64,000 bases of DNA, taken from the NCBI RefSeq assembly GCF_024170285.1, contig NZ_JALJXV010000001.1, forward strand, positions 434,001 through 498,000, written 5' to 3'. Positions 27,916-36,613 of this stretch are shown in pieces; within the stretch, counting starts at the first letter, position 1, and every line of letters begins with the position of its first letter. A program made the position numbers and the translations under genes. The DNA is from Natronocella acetinitrilica (GTDB taxonomy: Bacteria; Pseudomonadota; Gammaproteobacteria; Nitrococcales; Aquisalimonadaceae). The notes beneath the pieces are model-generated. The model had not been told where the DNA came from, did not search any database, and worked only from the letters and a program-made list of their open reading frames with translations.

Positions 27916-28170
27916 ATGAGCGCCATCAATCCCATCGACATTCCATCCGACCCACACATTCGCCGTGAGTGGATCAAGTACCAGCTTGCCATTCGTGGCT
28001 ATAGCCTTGCCGCGCTGGCCAGGGAGTACGGGGTGACGCGGCAACAGCCGCAGGCGGCACTGAACCGGCCTTACCCCAAGTGGGAGAGAATCATCGCCCA
28101 GGTGCTTGAGCTGCGGCCTGAGCAGCTTTGGCCAGAGCGCTACGCCATGGACAAGGCTTCCTCGATGTGA
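27916..28170 (+). CDS. Ner/Nlp-family winged-helix regulator
   Basis: An 84-residue small DNA-binding protein. The body reads IKYQLAIRGYSLAALAREYG, then a variable helix, then ALNRPYPKWERIIAQVLEL and LWPERY, the arrangement of phage Mu Ner and the chromosomal Nlp/SfsB proteins (SLAALSREAGL...RPWPKGEWIIA...IWPSRY). Ner in Mu shuts off early transcription and opposes the repressor. The ATG gives the usual length, although no strong ribosome site is seen; longer versions run back over the divergent repressor gene. No other phage genes are adjacent. Confidence 0.8.
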   Translation: MSAINPIDIPSDPHIRREWIKYQLAIRGYSLAALAREYGVTRQQPQAALNRPYPKWERIIAQVLELRPEQLWPERYAMDKASSM

Positions 28171-28334
28171 CGCCTCGGGTCGCCTGACCAGGCGACATTC
28201 ACCCGAAATGCGTCCTGTAATGCAATACATGATCCGATTGTGTGTAATCCGGCACGCGGGCTCAACCTGTCAGTTGTGACAGTAAACCGCAACAAAATGC
28301 ATTCTGGCCGGAACGGCGCGGGAGACGTGTTCCA
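28171..28334. other. Convergent gap with two small stem-loops
   Basis: GTCGCCT/AGGCGAC around a 4-nt loop (28179-28196) and CTGTCA/TGACAG around GTTG (28267-28282) lie between the convergent ner-like and motB genes. Neither is followed by a T-run, so they are weak terminator candidates. No gene is seen. Confidence 0.3.
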
Positions 28335-29081
28335 TCAGCGAGGCGGTATCGGGTCGGCAGGGTCCAGGTCCATGTGCAGGACAAGCTCGACACGTCGGTT
28401 GGCGGCACGGGTACTGCTATCCGCGTTGTCGGCAATCGGGCGGGTATCGGCGTAGCCCACGGCACGCAGCCGTTCGCGGTCGATCCCCGTGAGCTGCAGG
28501 CGCCGCAGCACCGCGATGGCGCGACTCGAGGATAGCTCCCAGTTCGAAGGGAAGCGCGCGGTGGCGATGGGCCTGTCGTCTGTGTGACCTTCAACGGAAA
28601 TGGGCCCATCCAGGCGCAACAGGGTGCCGACGAGTTCATCCAGCAGACGCCCGCCGGCACCGGTGAGTTGCGCCGAGCCGGACCCAAACAGCAGGCTGTC
28701 ACGAATGCGGAAGCTCAGCCTGCCGCCTTCCAATTGCACCTCGATGCCATCGGCAAGCTCCGGAATCTCGAATCGCGCCAGCGGATCGACCTCTGCTGGG
28801 GGTGCCGCCGCCTCGGCCGCTTCCGCCTCCGGCTCGGGATCGGTCTGCTCCAGCGGTTCGCTCCAGGGCTGTGGTGTCACAAAGGCCATGGCGTCCGGGC
28901 TCGGCTCCGGCGCGTCGAAGTCGGTAAAGGCGAGCAGCACGACAAACAGGGTGAGCAGCAGGGTGAGAACATCGAGGTAGATCAGCAGCCAGCTCTCCCC
29001 TTCACCGCCGGAGCTGACCGGCTGGGTCAGGTCACCACGGAATGCGCCGCCATTGGCGTGTTCGACCAGAGGATCGCTCAT
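28335..29081 (-). CDS. motB: Flagellar motor stator protein MotB (PomB-like)
   Basis: A 248-residue stator subunit. A single N-terminal membrane helix (about 32-52) contains the ion-binding aspartate D37 (YLDVLTLL). After an acidic, proline-rich linker the OmpA-like peptidoglycan-binding domain fills the C-terminal half (EGHTDDRPI, NWELSSSRA, ADTRP, NRRVELVL). With MotA it forms the ion channel that drives flagellar rotation. Whether protons or sodium are used cannot be told from this alone. It follows motA by 1 nt; no other flagellar or chemotaxis gene lies in the window. Confidence 0.9.
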   Translation of the reverse strand: MSDPLVEHANGGAFRGDLTQPVSSGGEGESWLLIYLDVLTLLLTLFVVLLAFTDFDAPEPSPDAMAFVTPQPWSEPLEQTDPEPEAEAAEAAAPPAEVDPLARFEIPELADGIEVQLEGGRLSFRIRDSLLFGSGSAQLTGAGGRLLDELVGTLLRLDGPISVEGHTDDRPIATARFPSNWELSSSRAIAVLRRLQLTGIDRERLRAVGYADTRPIADNADSSTRAANRRVELVLHMDLDPADPIPPR

Positions 29082-29082
29082 C

Positions 29083-29892
29083 TCAACGCTTCTCGCGGGC
29101 GAGGTTCCGGACAGCGGCCGGCGCCTGCCTGATTTCGTCCTGGTACTGCGCCATGAACGAGCGCAGCGTCTCCTGTATGAAGGCCGGGTTGCGCTTCTGG
29201 CTGATCAACGCCACGCCTTCCAGAACCATGTTCATGGAAATCAGCCGTTCCTCGGTGCGACGCTCGAGCTTCACGGCAAAGGGCTTGAAAATGAGGTTGG
29301 CGAGGAGAATGCCGTAAAAGGTCGTAAGCAGCGCGATACCCATGTTCTGGGCGATCACCGCTATATCACCCTCCTCTAGGACGTACAGCATGTTGATCAG
29401 GCCTACCAGGGTACCAATCATGCCGAATGCCGGGGCATAGGCAGCCATGGTGCGAAAGATCTGGGCCTCGGCATGTTCCTTGGCCTTGAGACGGGCAATG
29501 CGCCAGCGCAGCAGATCCAGTATGTCGTGTTCGTTGGTGCCGTCGATCACCAGTTGCACACCGGTGCGCAGAAAGGGATTGCCGGTCCGCTCCAGCGCCC
29601 GTTCCACTGCGCGCAGATCATCGCGAAACCACATCCGCGAGATCTGCACCAGCTCCTCCATGTCGTCGCGGCTATAGGTGTTCTCGTTGCGCATGACGAT
29701 GGTCACCAGCCGCACCACCCGAACCACTTCGCGAAGGGGGTAACTGATGAAGGTCGCCGCCAGCGTGCCGACAACCACAATGGCCAGACCAGGCAGGTTG
29801 ATGAAGGTGGCCGGTTGGTCCACGGCAAACACCAGTACCGTGGCAAGCAGGATGACCCCCGCGACCATGCCGATGACTGTTGATGGATTCAT
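29083..29892 (-). CDS. motA: Flagellar motor stator protein MotA (PomA-like)
   Basis: A 269-residue MotA/TolQ/ExbB-family protein with four membrane helices: two near the N-terminus (STVIGMVAGVILLATVLVF and GLAIVVVGTLAATFI) and two around 145-195 (AYAPAFGMIGTLVGLINML; NMGIALLTTFYGILLANLI). The large cytoplasmic loop between pairs contacts FliG. The start MNPSTVIG is preferred over an upstream in-frame codon because family similarity begins there. The motA-motB pair forms its own operon. Confidence 0.92.
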   Translation of the reverse strand: MNPSTVIGMVAGVILLATVLVFAVDQPATFINLPGLAIVVVGTLAATFISYPLREVVRVVRLVTIVMRNENTYSRDDMEELVQISRMWFRDDLRAVERALERTGNPFLRTGVQLVIDGTNEHDILDLLRWRIARLKAKEHAEAQIFRTMAAYAPAFGMIGTLVGLINMLYVLEEGDIAVIAQNMGIALLTTFYGILLANLIFKPFAVKLERRTEERLISMNMVLEGVALISQKRNPAFIQETLRSFMAQYQDEIRQAPAAVRNLAREKR

Positions 29893-30043
29893 GCCGTCCC
29901 GTCTGGTTACCGTTGCCCATCCACGGGCAAGCGTGCCCATCTAGTGTTTCGGCCGCCTGGGGCCAGCCTTGAGTCTGAGTCTGCATCGTGCCGCAGCGCG
30001 GGGCGCAGAAGCGGGCAACGGTTCACACAACGGACTGGTCGCC

Positions 30044-30772
30044 TCAGGGTTGGATGGCGATGGAGCGCAAGGGCACCAGGCGGACGCCATGATCCGCTTC
30101 GAAGGTGGGCAGGATGGACTCGAGAACAGCCAGGGTCTCCGGATAGGGATGGCCGATGCCCACCGCCACACCGTGCTGCCGTGCCCGCGTCACCAGCAAT
30201 GCGATCTGGGCCCCGATAGCCGCTTCGTCGCGCAGGTTATCGAGGAACACATCCCGTCGCTGGTGGGCAAGGCCGTAGCGCCTGGCCTTGCGTTCCGCCA
30301 GGCTGTTGGGGCTAGTGCGACTGTCGACAAAGATCAGGCTCGGGTCGAAATCCAGCAATTCCCGCATGAGCCAGCGCATGGGACCCGGCGCCTGAGTCAG
30401 CAGGCTACCCATGTGGTTGTTCACGCCACTGGCATGGGGAATCACGGCCAGCGCGTCCCGCGTCGCCTGCGCCAGCTCTTCCGGGTACATATCCAGGGTG
30501 AGGGCGCCAGCCCCTGGGTCGTTCCCATTGACCGCCTGCATGGGCAGGTGCAGGAACACTTCCTTGCCCGCCGCATGGCAGGCACTGGCGATGGGCACTG
30601 CGTGGGGTGTCCATGGCAGCACCGAACACACCACCGGAGCGGGTAACGCGACCACCCGCTCACCGGCGATGGACTGATCGCCGATGTCGTCGATGATCAG
30701 CGCGATCTTCGGCACGTCCGCCACGGCCAGCAACGGCACACAGAACAGGACAAGCGCGGCGGTGCGAATCAC
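30044..30772 (-). CDS. yibQ: Divergent polysaccharide deacetylase family protein (YibQ)
   Basis: A 242-residue exported protein: signal peptide (about 1-18), then a carbohydrate-esterase-like fold with LIIDDIGD (24-31) holding the metal-binding aspartates, GVNNHMGS, FVDSRTSP and GIGHPYPET. YibQ-type proteins are annotated as divergent polysaccharide deacetylases; no substrate is proven. The GTG start overlaps the ctpA stop by 4 nt. The envC-ctpA-yibQ order implies a cell-wall role. Confidence 0.88.
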   Translation of the reverse strand: MIRTAALVLFCVPLLAVADVPKIALIIDDIGDQSIAGERVVALPAPVVCSVLPWTPHAVPIASACHAAGKEVFLHLPMQAVNGNDPGAGALTLDMYPEELAQATRDALAVIPHASGVNNHMGSLLTQAPGPMRWLMRELLDFDPSLIFVDSRTSPNSLAERKARRYGLAHQRRDVFLDNLRDEAAIGAQIALLVTRARQHGVAVGIGHPYPETLAVLESILPTFEADHGVRLVPLRSIAIQP

Positions 30773-32067
30773 CGCTGCCGTTCACCCAGTATCGCCATGC
30801 CCTTCAGCAGGTTGAGGGCCTCGAACAGCGGATAATCGCTGGCAGCCAGCCCCGGGTCCGAGGCCGAGGTTTCGCCCTCGCCAGTACGCTCGTCAAGGTG
30901 ACGGCTCAGATCCCGCTCGGCCACCCGCCCGGCGTCATTGCGCTCGCCCAGTTGTACGCTGAGCCCGTCAAGCTCCACGTCGGGGCGGATACCGTCGGCC
31001 TGAATGGATCGCCCATTGGGGGTGAAATAGCGGGCCGTGGTCAGTTTCACCGCGGCGCCGCTGTTCAGCGGGACCACCGACTGCACCGAGCCCTTGCCGA
31101 AGCTGCGGCTTCCCATGATCACCGCGCGACCATGATCCTGCAGCGCTCCCGCGACGATCTCCGAGGCGGACGCCGAACCGCCATTGATCAACACCACCAG
31201 CGGAGCACCATCGAGCACATCGGCGGGATTGGCGTCAAAGCTCATCTGCGCCTGCTGCACCCGCCCCTCGGTGTAGACGATCCGCCCTTCGCGGAGGAAG
31301 GCATCGGAGACGGACACCGCTGCCTGCAGCACACCGCCGGGGTTGTTGCGCAGGTCAAGCACCAGGCCCTTGAGCGGGCCATCCGACTCGGCCTTCAGCT
31401 TGTCGATGGCGTCGAGCAGGTTGGGCCCGGTGCGCGACTGGAACTGGCTGATACGCACGTAGCCGAAGCCCGGCTCGAGCACCCGGGAACGCACACTCTG
31501 AACGCGGATGATATCCCGCACCAGGGTCACGTCGAAGGGGGCGTCCTCACCGTCGCGCACGATGGTCAGCACGATCTCCTCGCCGGGCTCGCCACGCATC
31601 ATCGAGACCGCCTCGCTCATGCCCATGCCCTTGGTGGTCTTGCCATCGAGCCGAATGATCAGATCACCCGGGCGGATGCCGGCACGCTGCGCTGGCGTGT
31701 CGTCAATGGGGGCAATGACCTTGAGAAAACCGTCCTCCTGGCCGACTTCGATACCCAGTCCACCAAACTGTCCCTGGGTGCCCTCCTGCAGGTCCCGAAA
31801 CTCCGACGGCGACAGATAGGACGAATGCGGGTCCAGCCCCTGTAGCATGCCGCGGACCGCGGACTCCAGCAGCTCCTGATCGGAAACGTCCTCGACATAG
31901 TCGGCCTTGATTCGGGAGAACACCTCGGAAAGGGTACGGATATCCTCAAGCGGCAGGCGCTCTGCTCCGCGCTGCTCCGCACCAACTGGCGCCAGCGACA
32001 GGCCCAGGGTCAGGGCCGTGGCCAGGGAGACAACTACGATGCGGCGCAGTCCGGCGGTTCCTGTCAT
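30769..32067 (-). CDS. ctpA: Carboxyl-terminal processing protease, S41 family
   Basis: A 432-residue periplasmic protease with a signal peptide (about 1-30), a PDZ domain (about 95-175) and the S41 core. The catalytic pair is S300 (GGSASASEI) and K325 (RSFGKGSVQ), the 25-residue spacing found in Tsp/Prc. Such enzymes trim C-termini of periplasmic substrates, including peptidoglycan hydrolases. It lies between envC and yibQ in the same orientation, in line with control of septal hydrolases. Confidence 0.93.
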   Translation of the reverse strand: MTGTAGLRRIVVVSLATALTLGLSLAPVGAEQRGAERLPLEDIRTLSEVFSRIKADYVEDVSDQELLESAVRGMLQGLDPHSSYLSPSEFRDLQEGTQGQFGGLGIEVGQEDGFLKVIAPIDDTPAQRAGIRPGDLIIRLDGKTTKGMGMSEAVSMMRGEPGEEIVLTIVRDGEDAPFDVTLVRDIIRVQSVRSRVLEPGFGYVRISQFQSRTGPNLLDAIDKLKAESDGPLKGLVLDLRNNPGGVLQAAVSVSDAFLREGRIVYTEGRVQQAQMSFDANPADVLDGAPLVVLINGGSASASEIVAGALQDHGRAVIMGSRSFGKGSVQSVVPLNSGAAVKLTTARYFTPNGRSIQADGIRPDVELDGLSVQLGERNDAGRVAERDLSRHLDERTGEGETSASDPGLAASDYPLFEALNLLKGMAILGERQR

Positions 32068-32114
32068 GCGTATCCACTCCTTGCGGGGTATCCCGGCGGC
32101 GTCCGCCGTCGGGG

Positions 32115-33272
32115 TCAGCTGCGTTGCCGCAACCAGGGCAGGGGGTCCTGCGGCTGGCCTGCAGCCCGAATCTCGAAGTAGACGCCGGTGCGATCACGCC
32201 CACCGCTGTTGCCAGCGGCCGCAATGAGCTGCCCCTCGTCCACCCAATCGCCGACATCGGCATAGAGACCATCGTTGTGGCCATACAGGGTCATGTAGCC
32301 ATCCCCGTGGTCGATGATCAACAAAAGCCCGAAGCCACGCAACCAGTTGGCGAAGACCACCCGTCCATCAGAGACGGCGCGGATGGGCGTTCCGGCCTCG
32401 GCACCTATGGTCACGCCGCGCCATTCGCCATCGTGGCGCCCTTCGCGGCTGCCAAACCGGGTCAGGACGCGGCCCTCTGCCGGCCACGGCAATTCTCCCC
32501 GGCGGGCCTGGAAGGAAGGCCGCTCCAGGCCCTGCTCGGGGATATCGGCCAGAGCGCTACGCAAATCATCGAGCAGCGCTTGCAGGCCGGCCTCATCCTC
32601 GGCCAGCACGTCCAGCCGGCGACTGTCGTCGGCGATGGTGGATTGCAGGCTCGCCAGTACCTCGGCGCGCTCATCGCGCTGCCTCCCGAGGGTCTCGGCC
32701 TGGGCCCGCTGCTCGCGTTCGAGAGCCACCAGCGAGGCCCGCTGTTCCGCCAATGCCTGTTCGACCTCCGCCAGGCCGCGGAGTTGCTCCAGGGCTGTGG
32801 CGATCCGTTCCTGACGGGCCCGACCGAGATAGTCGAAGTACACCATGAGACGATCCACTGCGGCGGGATCGGTCTGGTTGAGAAGCACTTTCAGTAGCGG
32901 CTGGTTGCCCTGGGCATAGGCCTCGCGGATGGCGGCCCTGAGGTAATCCCGATGTTCCGCCACATCCACCTCCCGGGCGCGACGCTCCCGGTCGAGATCG
33001 GCGAGACGGCTTTGGTTCTCGGCCCGGGCCTCAGCCACCTCCTGGAGACGGCGAACGGTCTCGCCGATAGCCTGCTCCACAGCACCAAGCTCATTGCTGA
33101 TACGATCGGCGCGCCCATGGCGTTCCTGCAAACGGCGCTCGATGGTCTGCATCTCGGCGCGCAGGGCTTCAAGCTCGCGCTGGCGATCCTGGTAGTCATT
33201 CGCTCCGGCAAGTGCCGTCAGGGCCAGCAGTAACAGGAACGCACATGCGTGGACAAAGCATTTCGAGATCAT
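32115..33272 (-). CDS. envC: Murein hydrolase activator EnvC
   Basis: A 385-residue periplasmic protein: a signal peptide (CFVHACAFLLLLALTALAGA), a long coiled coil (about 25-225) rich in Glu/Arg/Leu, and a C-terminal LytM/M23 domain (GTPIRAVSDGRVVFA, HGDGYMTLYGHN, NSGG). EnvC activates the amidases AmiA and AmiB at the septum; its LytM domain lacks full zinc ligands in studied members. An in-frame ATG 24 nt further upstream is possible, but the signal peptide is better with this one. It is divergent from the rhodanese gene. Confidence 0.9.
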   Translation of the reverse strand: MISKCFVHACAFLLLLALTALAGANDYQDRQRELEALRAEMQTIERRLQERHGRADRISNELGAVEQAIGETVRRLQEVAEARAENQSRLADLDRERRAREVDVAEHRDYLRAAIREAYAQGNQPLLKVLLNQTDPAAVDRLMVYFDYLGRARQERIATALEQLRGLAEVEQALAEQRASLVALEREQRAQAETLGRQRDERAEVLASLQSTIADDSRRLDVLAEDEAGLQALLDDLRSALADIPEQGLERPSFQARRGELPWPAEGRVLTRFGSREGRHDGEWRGVTIGAEAGTPIRAVSDGRVVFANWLRGFGLLLIIDHGDGYMTLYGHNDGLYADVGDWVDEGQLIAAAGNSGGRDRTGVYFEIRAAGQPQDPLPWLRQRS

Positions 33273-33320
33273 TCGGCAGCCGGAGGCGTGGCTCATTGCG
33301 CTTGGGGTTGGTCCGTCCCA

Positions 33321-33348
33321 TTCACTCGACGGAAGGCGCCTGTATAAT
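33321..33348 (+). promoter_or_regulatory. Promoter of the rhodanese-secB-gpsA genes
   Basis: A perfect -10 box TATAAT (33343-33348) with TTCACT (33321-33326) 16 nt upstream. It lies about 100 nt before the rhodanese start, in the divergent gap with envC. Confidence 0.65.
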
Positions 33349-33447
33349 ACGGGCTTCGTCGAGCGCAGGGCCAGCCGTCACCGGTATTGTCATAGCCGCC
33401 GGGGATGCCTGCCACGGGCCCCACCATTTGCCAATCAAGTGAGCATC

Positions 33448-33873
33448 ATGGAACGTCTGCCAGAATTCATCGCCAATAACTGGGTACTTTTCCTTGCCCT
33501 GGCGGTCATTATCCTGTGGATACTGACCTCCGAAATGACACGCTTCACCTTCGGCCTCGCGCAGCTCGACCCGGGGGCAGCCACCGACAAGTACAACCGG
33601 GAAGACGCACTGTTCGTGGATCTTCGCGGCGAGGCGGATTTCCGCAAGGGCCATCTGCCGGGTGCCATGCATGTATTGCCAAGCGCCCTGGATCAGAAAA
33701 ACCGCCGCCTGGAGAAGGCCAAGAAGAAGCCGGTGATCGTCTACTGCCAGAACGGCATGCAGTCGGCCAAGCCCGGCAAGCAACTCAAGGAACAGGGGTT
33801 CGAGCAGGTTTTCCTGCTGAAGGGCGGTTTCAGCGGCTGGGAAGCCGCCAACCTGCCTATCGAACGTAAGTAG
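33448..33873 (+). CDS. Membrane-anchored rhodanese-like protein (YibN)
   Basis: A 141-residue protein with an N-terminal membrane helix (NWVLFLALAVIILWILT) and a single rhodanese domain. The active-site loop reads VYCQNGMQSA, so the catalytic cysteine is present, unlike E. coli YibN. It may act in sulfur transfer or redox at the inner membrane; no substrate is known. An in-frame GTG lies 9 nt upstream. The order rhodanese-secB-gpsA-trmL is as in E. coli, where gpmI also sits beside it. Confidence 0.85.
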   Translation: MERLPEFIANNWVLFLALAVIILWILTSEMTRFTFGLAQLDPGAATDKYNREDALFVDLRGEADFRKGHLPGAMHVLPSALDQKNRRLEKAKKKPVIVYCQNGMQSAKPGKQLKEQGFEQVFLLKGGFSGWEAANLPIERK

Positions 33874-33892
33874 ACAACCACGGAGTCACGAC

Positions 33893-34381
33893 ATGGCCGA
33901 GGAGAATGGTGCCGCCGGCGCGGCCGGTGAGCAGAAATCAGGGCAGCAGTTCGCCATCCAGAAGATCTATCTCAAGGACAGTTCCTTCGAGACGCCCAAT
34001 TCGCCGGAAGTATTCCGTGGCGAGTGGAAACCGAAAGTCAGCGTGGATCTCACTTCCGAGACTCGCAAGCTCGACGACAACACCTTCGAGACAGTGCTCA
34101 AGGTGACCGTCACCGCAAAGCTGGAGGAAAAGACCGCCTACCTTTGCGAGGTGCACCAGGCGGGGGTGTTCACGCTAAGCGGCTTCAGTGGCGAGACGCT
34201 GGAAGCCTTGCTGGGCAGCTACTGCCCCGCCAACCTGTTTCCCTATGCACGGGAGGTGGTGTCGGATCTGGTGTCCAAGGGCGGCTTCCCGCAGATGCTC
34301 CTCGGTCCCGTCAACTTCGACGCGCTGTACATGCAGCGCAAACAGAAGAAGGCGGCAGCGCAGGCGCCTGGGGAAAGTTGA
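33893..34381 (+). CDS. secB: Protein-export chaperone SecB
   Basis: A 162-residue chaperone that holds preproteins unfolded and passes them to SecA. Family signatures are QKIYLKDSSFETPNSPEVF, the acidic VDLTSETR and CEVHQAGVFTLSGF, and LFPYAREVVSDLVSKGGFP. It is a tetramer in the cytoplasm. It lies 19 nt after the rhodanese gene and 29 nt before gpsA, so it is within one operon. Confidence 0.96.
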   Translation: MAEENGAAGAAGEQKSGQQFAIQKIYLKDSSFETPNSPEVFRGEWKPKVSVDLTSETRKLDDNTFETVLKVTVTAKLEEKTAYLCEVHQAGVFTLSGFSGETLEALLGSYCPANLFPYAREVVSDLVSKGGFPQMLLGPVNFDALYMQRKQKKAAAQAPGES

Positions 34382-34410
34382 GACAGTAGGCGCGAATCAG
34401 CGGAGGCCGT

Positions 34411-35406
34411 ATGCAACGGCGTTTCGCAGTAATCGGTGCAGGGTCATGGGGTACCGCACTTGCCCTGGTGCTGGCGCGCAATGGGCATGCGGTGCGTCTG
34501 TGGGGGCATGATGCTCGGCATATGGCGGGCTTGATCCAGGCCCGGGAGAACTGTCGCCACCTGGCCGGATTCCGCTTTCCCGAGACGCTGACGCCGACTG
34601 CGGATCTGGATGCGGCCATGGACGATGTCAGGGATGTCGTGGTGGTGGTCCCGAGTCACGCATTCGCCGCCCAACTCCAGGCCCTGGGACGTTACCTGCC
34701 GCGGGATGGACGCATACTCTGGGGAACCAAGGGGCTGGATGCGGATTCCGGTGGTTTGCTGCACGGCCTGGTGGAGCGGCATTTGCCCGATCATCCCATG
34801 GCGGTGCTGTCGGGTCCGAGTTTTGCCCGGGAAGTTGCAGAAGAACTTCCCACGGCGGTGACCATTGCATCCCGGGATGCCGCCTTTGCCGCAGACATGG
34901 CGGCGGCCTTCCACGGCGCGGGGCTGCGCCCTTACACCAGCAACGACCTGGTCGGTGTGGAACTGGGCGGTGCGGTGAAGAACGTGTTGGCGGTGGCCAC
35001 CGGCATTGCCGACGGGCTCGGGCTCGGCGCCAACACCCGGGCCGGGCTTATCACCCGCGGCCTGGCGGAACTGACGCGCCTTGGCATTGCACTGGGTGCC
35101 GAGCGCCAGACGTTCATGGGCTTATCCGGCGTGGGTGACTTGATCCTCACTTGTACCGACGACCAATCCCGTAATCGCCGCTTCGGTCTGGCACTGGGTC
35201 GGGGAACGACCATCGAGCAGGCCCTGACCGATATCGGGCAGACAGTCGAGGGCCTGCGCACGGCACGGGAAGTCCACGCCCTGGCAGAGCGTCTGCAAGT
35301 GGAAATGCCTATCTGCGAACAGGTCTATCAGGTGGTCGCCGGCCATCGTACGGCAAGCAAGGCATTGCAGATACTCATGGCTCGTACCCGCAAGTCGGAA
35401 TTCTAG
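34411..35406 (+). CDS. gpsA: Glycerol-3-phosphate dehydrogenase [NAD(P)+]
   Basis: A 331-residue enzyme that reduces dihydroxyacetone phosphate to sn-glycerol-3-phosphate for phospholipid synthesis. The dinucleotide motif is GAGSWGTALA near the start. The catalytic lysine is in GGAVKNVLAVATGIADGLG, followed by NTRAGLITRGLAE. GGAGG lies 7 nt upstream of the ATG. It is downstream of secB and convergent with trmL (12 nt apart). Confidence 0.96.
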   Translation: MQRRFAVIGAGSWGTALALVLARNGHAVRLWGHDARHMAGLIQARENCRHLAGFRFPETLTPTADLDAAMDDVRDVVVVVPSHAFAAQLQALGRYLPRDGRILWGTKGLDADSGGLLHGLVERHLPDHPMAVLSGPSFAREVAEELPTAVTIASRDAAFAADMAAAFHGAGLRPYTSNDLVGVELGGAVKNVLAVATGIADGLGLGANTRAGLITRGLAELTRLGIALGAERQTFMGLSGVGDLILTCTDDQSRNRRFGLALGRGTTIEQALTDIGQTVEGLRTAREVHALAERLQVEMPICEQVYQVVAGHRTASKALQILMARTRKSEF

Positions 35407-35418
35407 CGATCTCCGGGG

Positions 35419-35883
35419 TCAACTCGCAGCGCCGGGGAAGGCTAGCTGACGCCAGGCCTCGTAGACGGTCACCGCCACCGCGTTGGAGAGATTCAGGCTG
35501 CGGGATTCTGCGCGCATGGGCAGCCGCAGCCGTTGTTCATCGGGCAGCGTGTCAAGGACGGCCGTGGGCAGACCGCGGGTCTCCGGGCCGAACAGCAGGG
35601 CATCCTCCAGGGCAAATTTCGCATGGTAGACCGACCGGGTTGCCCGGGTGGTCAATGCATGAACACGGCCCCGGATCTGGGTCAGGCAATCGGTGAGCCC
35701 AGCGTGCACCTGCACGCTGGCCCATTCGTGGTAGTCGAGACCAGCGCGCCGAAGCAGGCGATCCTCAAGCGCAAAGCCAAGCGGCTCGATCAGGTGGAGC
35801 CGCGCCCCGGTGTTGGCGCACAAGCGGATGACATTGCCCGTATTCGGCGGTATCTCGGGCTGGTAGAGAATCACATGGAACAT
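35419..35883 (-). CDS. trmL: tRNA (cytidine(34)-2'-O)-methyltransferase TrmL
   Basis: A 154-residue SPOUT methyltransferase that 2'-O-methylates position 34 of the leucine tRNAs (CAA and UAA anticodons). Visible motifs are [30 protein letters not shown] and the knot segment [19 protein letters not shown]. The length matches E. coli TrmL (157). It is on the strand opposite gpsA, with its promoter toward the outer-membrane-type gene. Confidence 0.94.
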   Translation of the reverse strand: MFHVILYQPEIPPNTGNVIRLCANTGARLHLIEPLGFALEDRLLRRAGLDYHEWASVQVHAGLTDCLTQIRGRVHALTTRATRSVYHAKFALEDALLFGPETRGLPTAVLDTLPDEQRLRLPMRAESRSLNLSNAVAVTVYEAWRQLAFPGAAS

Positions 35884-35978
35884 GCGTCGATCCGGCGTCG
35901 GCGAGTCGGGACTGTATCGTGGGCGGCACCCGGTATTCTATGCTCAAGACTGGCTGAAACCACCTTTCGGGAGAACCC

Positions 35979-36563
35979 GTGTCATCACCCCCACACGCGC
36001 CTGTCAGTTGTCATGCCCGTCGCCGTCGCGCCATCGGCGCCCTGCTTGCCGCATGTTTCACGGTGCTGTGCATGACCGCAGCCGAGGCCCGGGAGTGGTC
36101 GAGCCGTGGCGGGACTTATCCGGATGCCGGCTATCTCGGTCTGGCTGCCTGGAATGGTCTCGCCGGGGTTCAGGTCGAAGTAGCAAACCCGGTGGGGAGT
36201 GTTTTCATCATGGCTGGTGGCCATGCCGACACGGGCAGTGTCGATGATTGGGAAAAGGGTGATCGGTTCGGATTCATGGCCGGCCTGCGATTTCTTGCTG
36301 GTGACGGGCTCAGTAGCGGCTGGCACGGAACCCTGTTCGGCGGCACCCTGGCGGTGGAAACCCAGCGGGAGGACGGACGACGGGTCGCCTATCAGCGCCT
36401 GGGTGGTGGCGGCGGGCTAGGTTATCAACTCGTCCGGGAGCGACTCCGCGCGGGGTTTACCCTCGGCGTTGCGCAACTGGAAACCATCCGCACCCAGGAC
36501 GGCGGGCGCGTCGGCAGCGAATTCATCCCCGTACTTGAGGCCAGTGCCGGTTTTCGCTTTTAG
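35979..36563 (+). CDS. Predicted small outer-membrane beta-barrel protein, unknown
   Basis: A 194-residue protein with an Arg-rich N-terminus and a signal peptide (RRAIGALLAACFTVLCMTAAEA). The remainder alternates polar and hydrophobic residues in short stretches with many glycines, and ends in phenylalanine (ASAGFRF), the usual signal for outer-membrane insertion by the BAM complex. The GTG start is supported by GGGAG a few bases before. No specific family was recognised; size and layout suggest an eight-strand barrel. It stands between trmL (divergent) and ntrC (convergent). Confidence 0.6.
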   Translation: MSSPPHAPVSCHARRRRAIGALLAACFTVLCMTAAEAREWSSRGGTYPDAGYLGLAAWNGLAGVQVEVANPVGSVFIMAGGHADTGSVDDWEKGDRFGFMAGLRFLAGDGLSSGWHGTLFGGTLAVETQREDGRRVAYQRLGGGGGLGYQLVRERLRAGFTLGVAQLETIRTQDGGRVGSEFIPVLEASAGFRF

Positions 36564-36579
36564 TATCCCATGCCGGAAG

Positions 36580-36603
36580 TTCGGCGCGTTTCTGCGCCCC
36601 GAA
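36580..36603. terminator. Stem-loop between convergent OMP-like gene and ntrC
   Basis: GGCGC and GCGCC flank a 7-nt loop, with TTC/GAA extending the stem after a small bulge. There is no T-run, so it is a weak candidate terminator for both genes. Confidence 0.3.
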
Positions 36604-36613
36604 GGCCCGCCCA

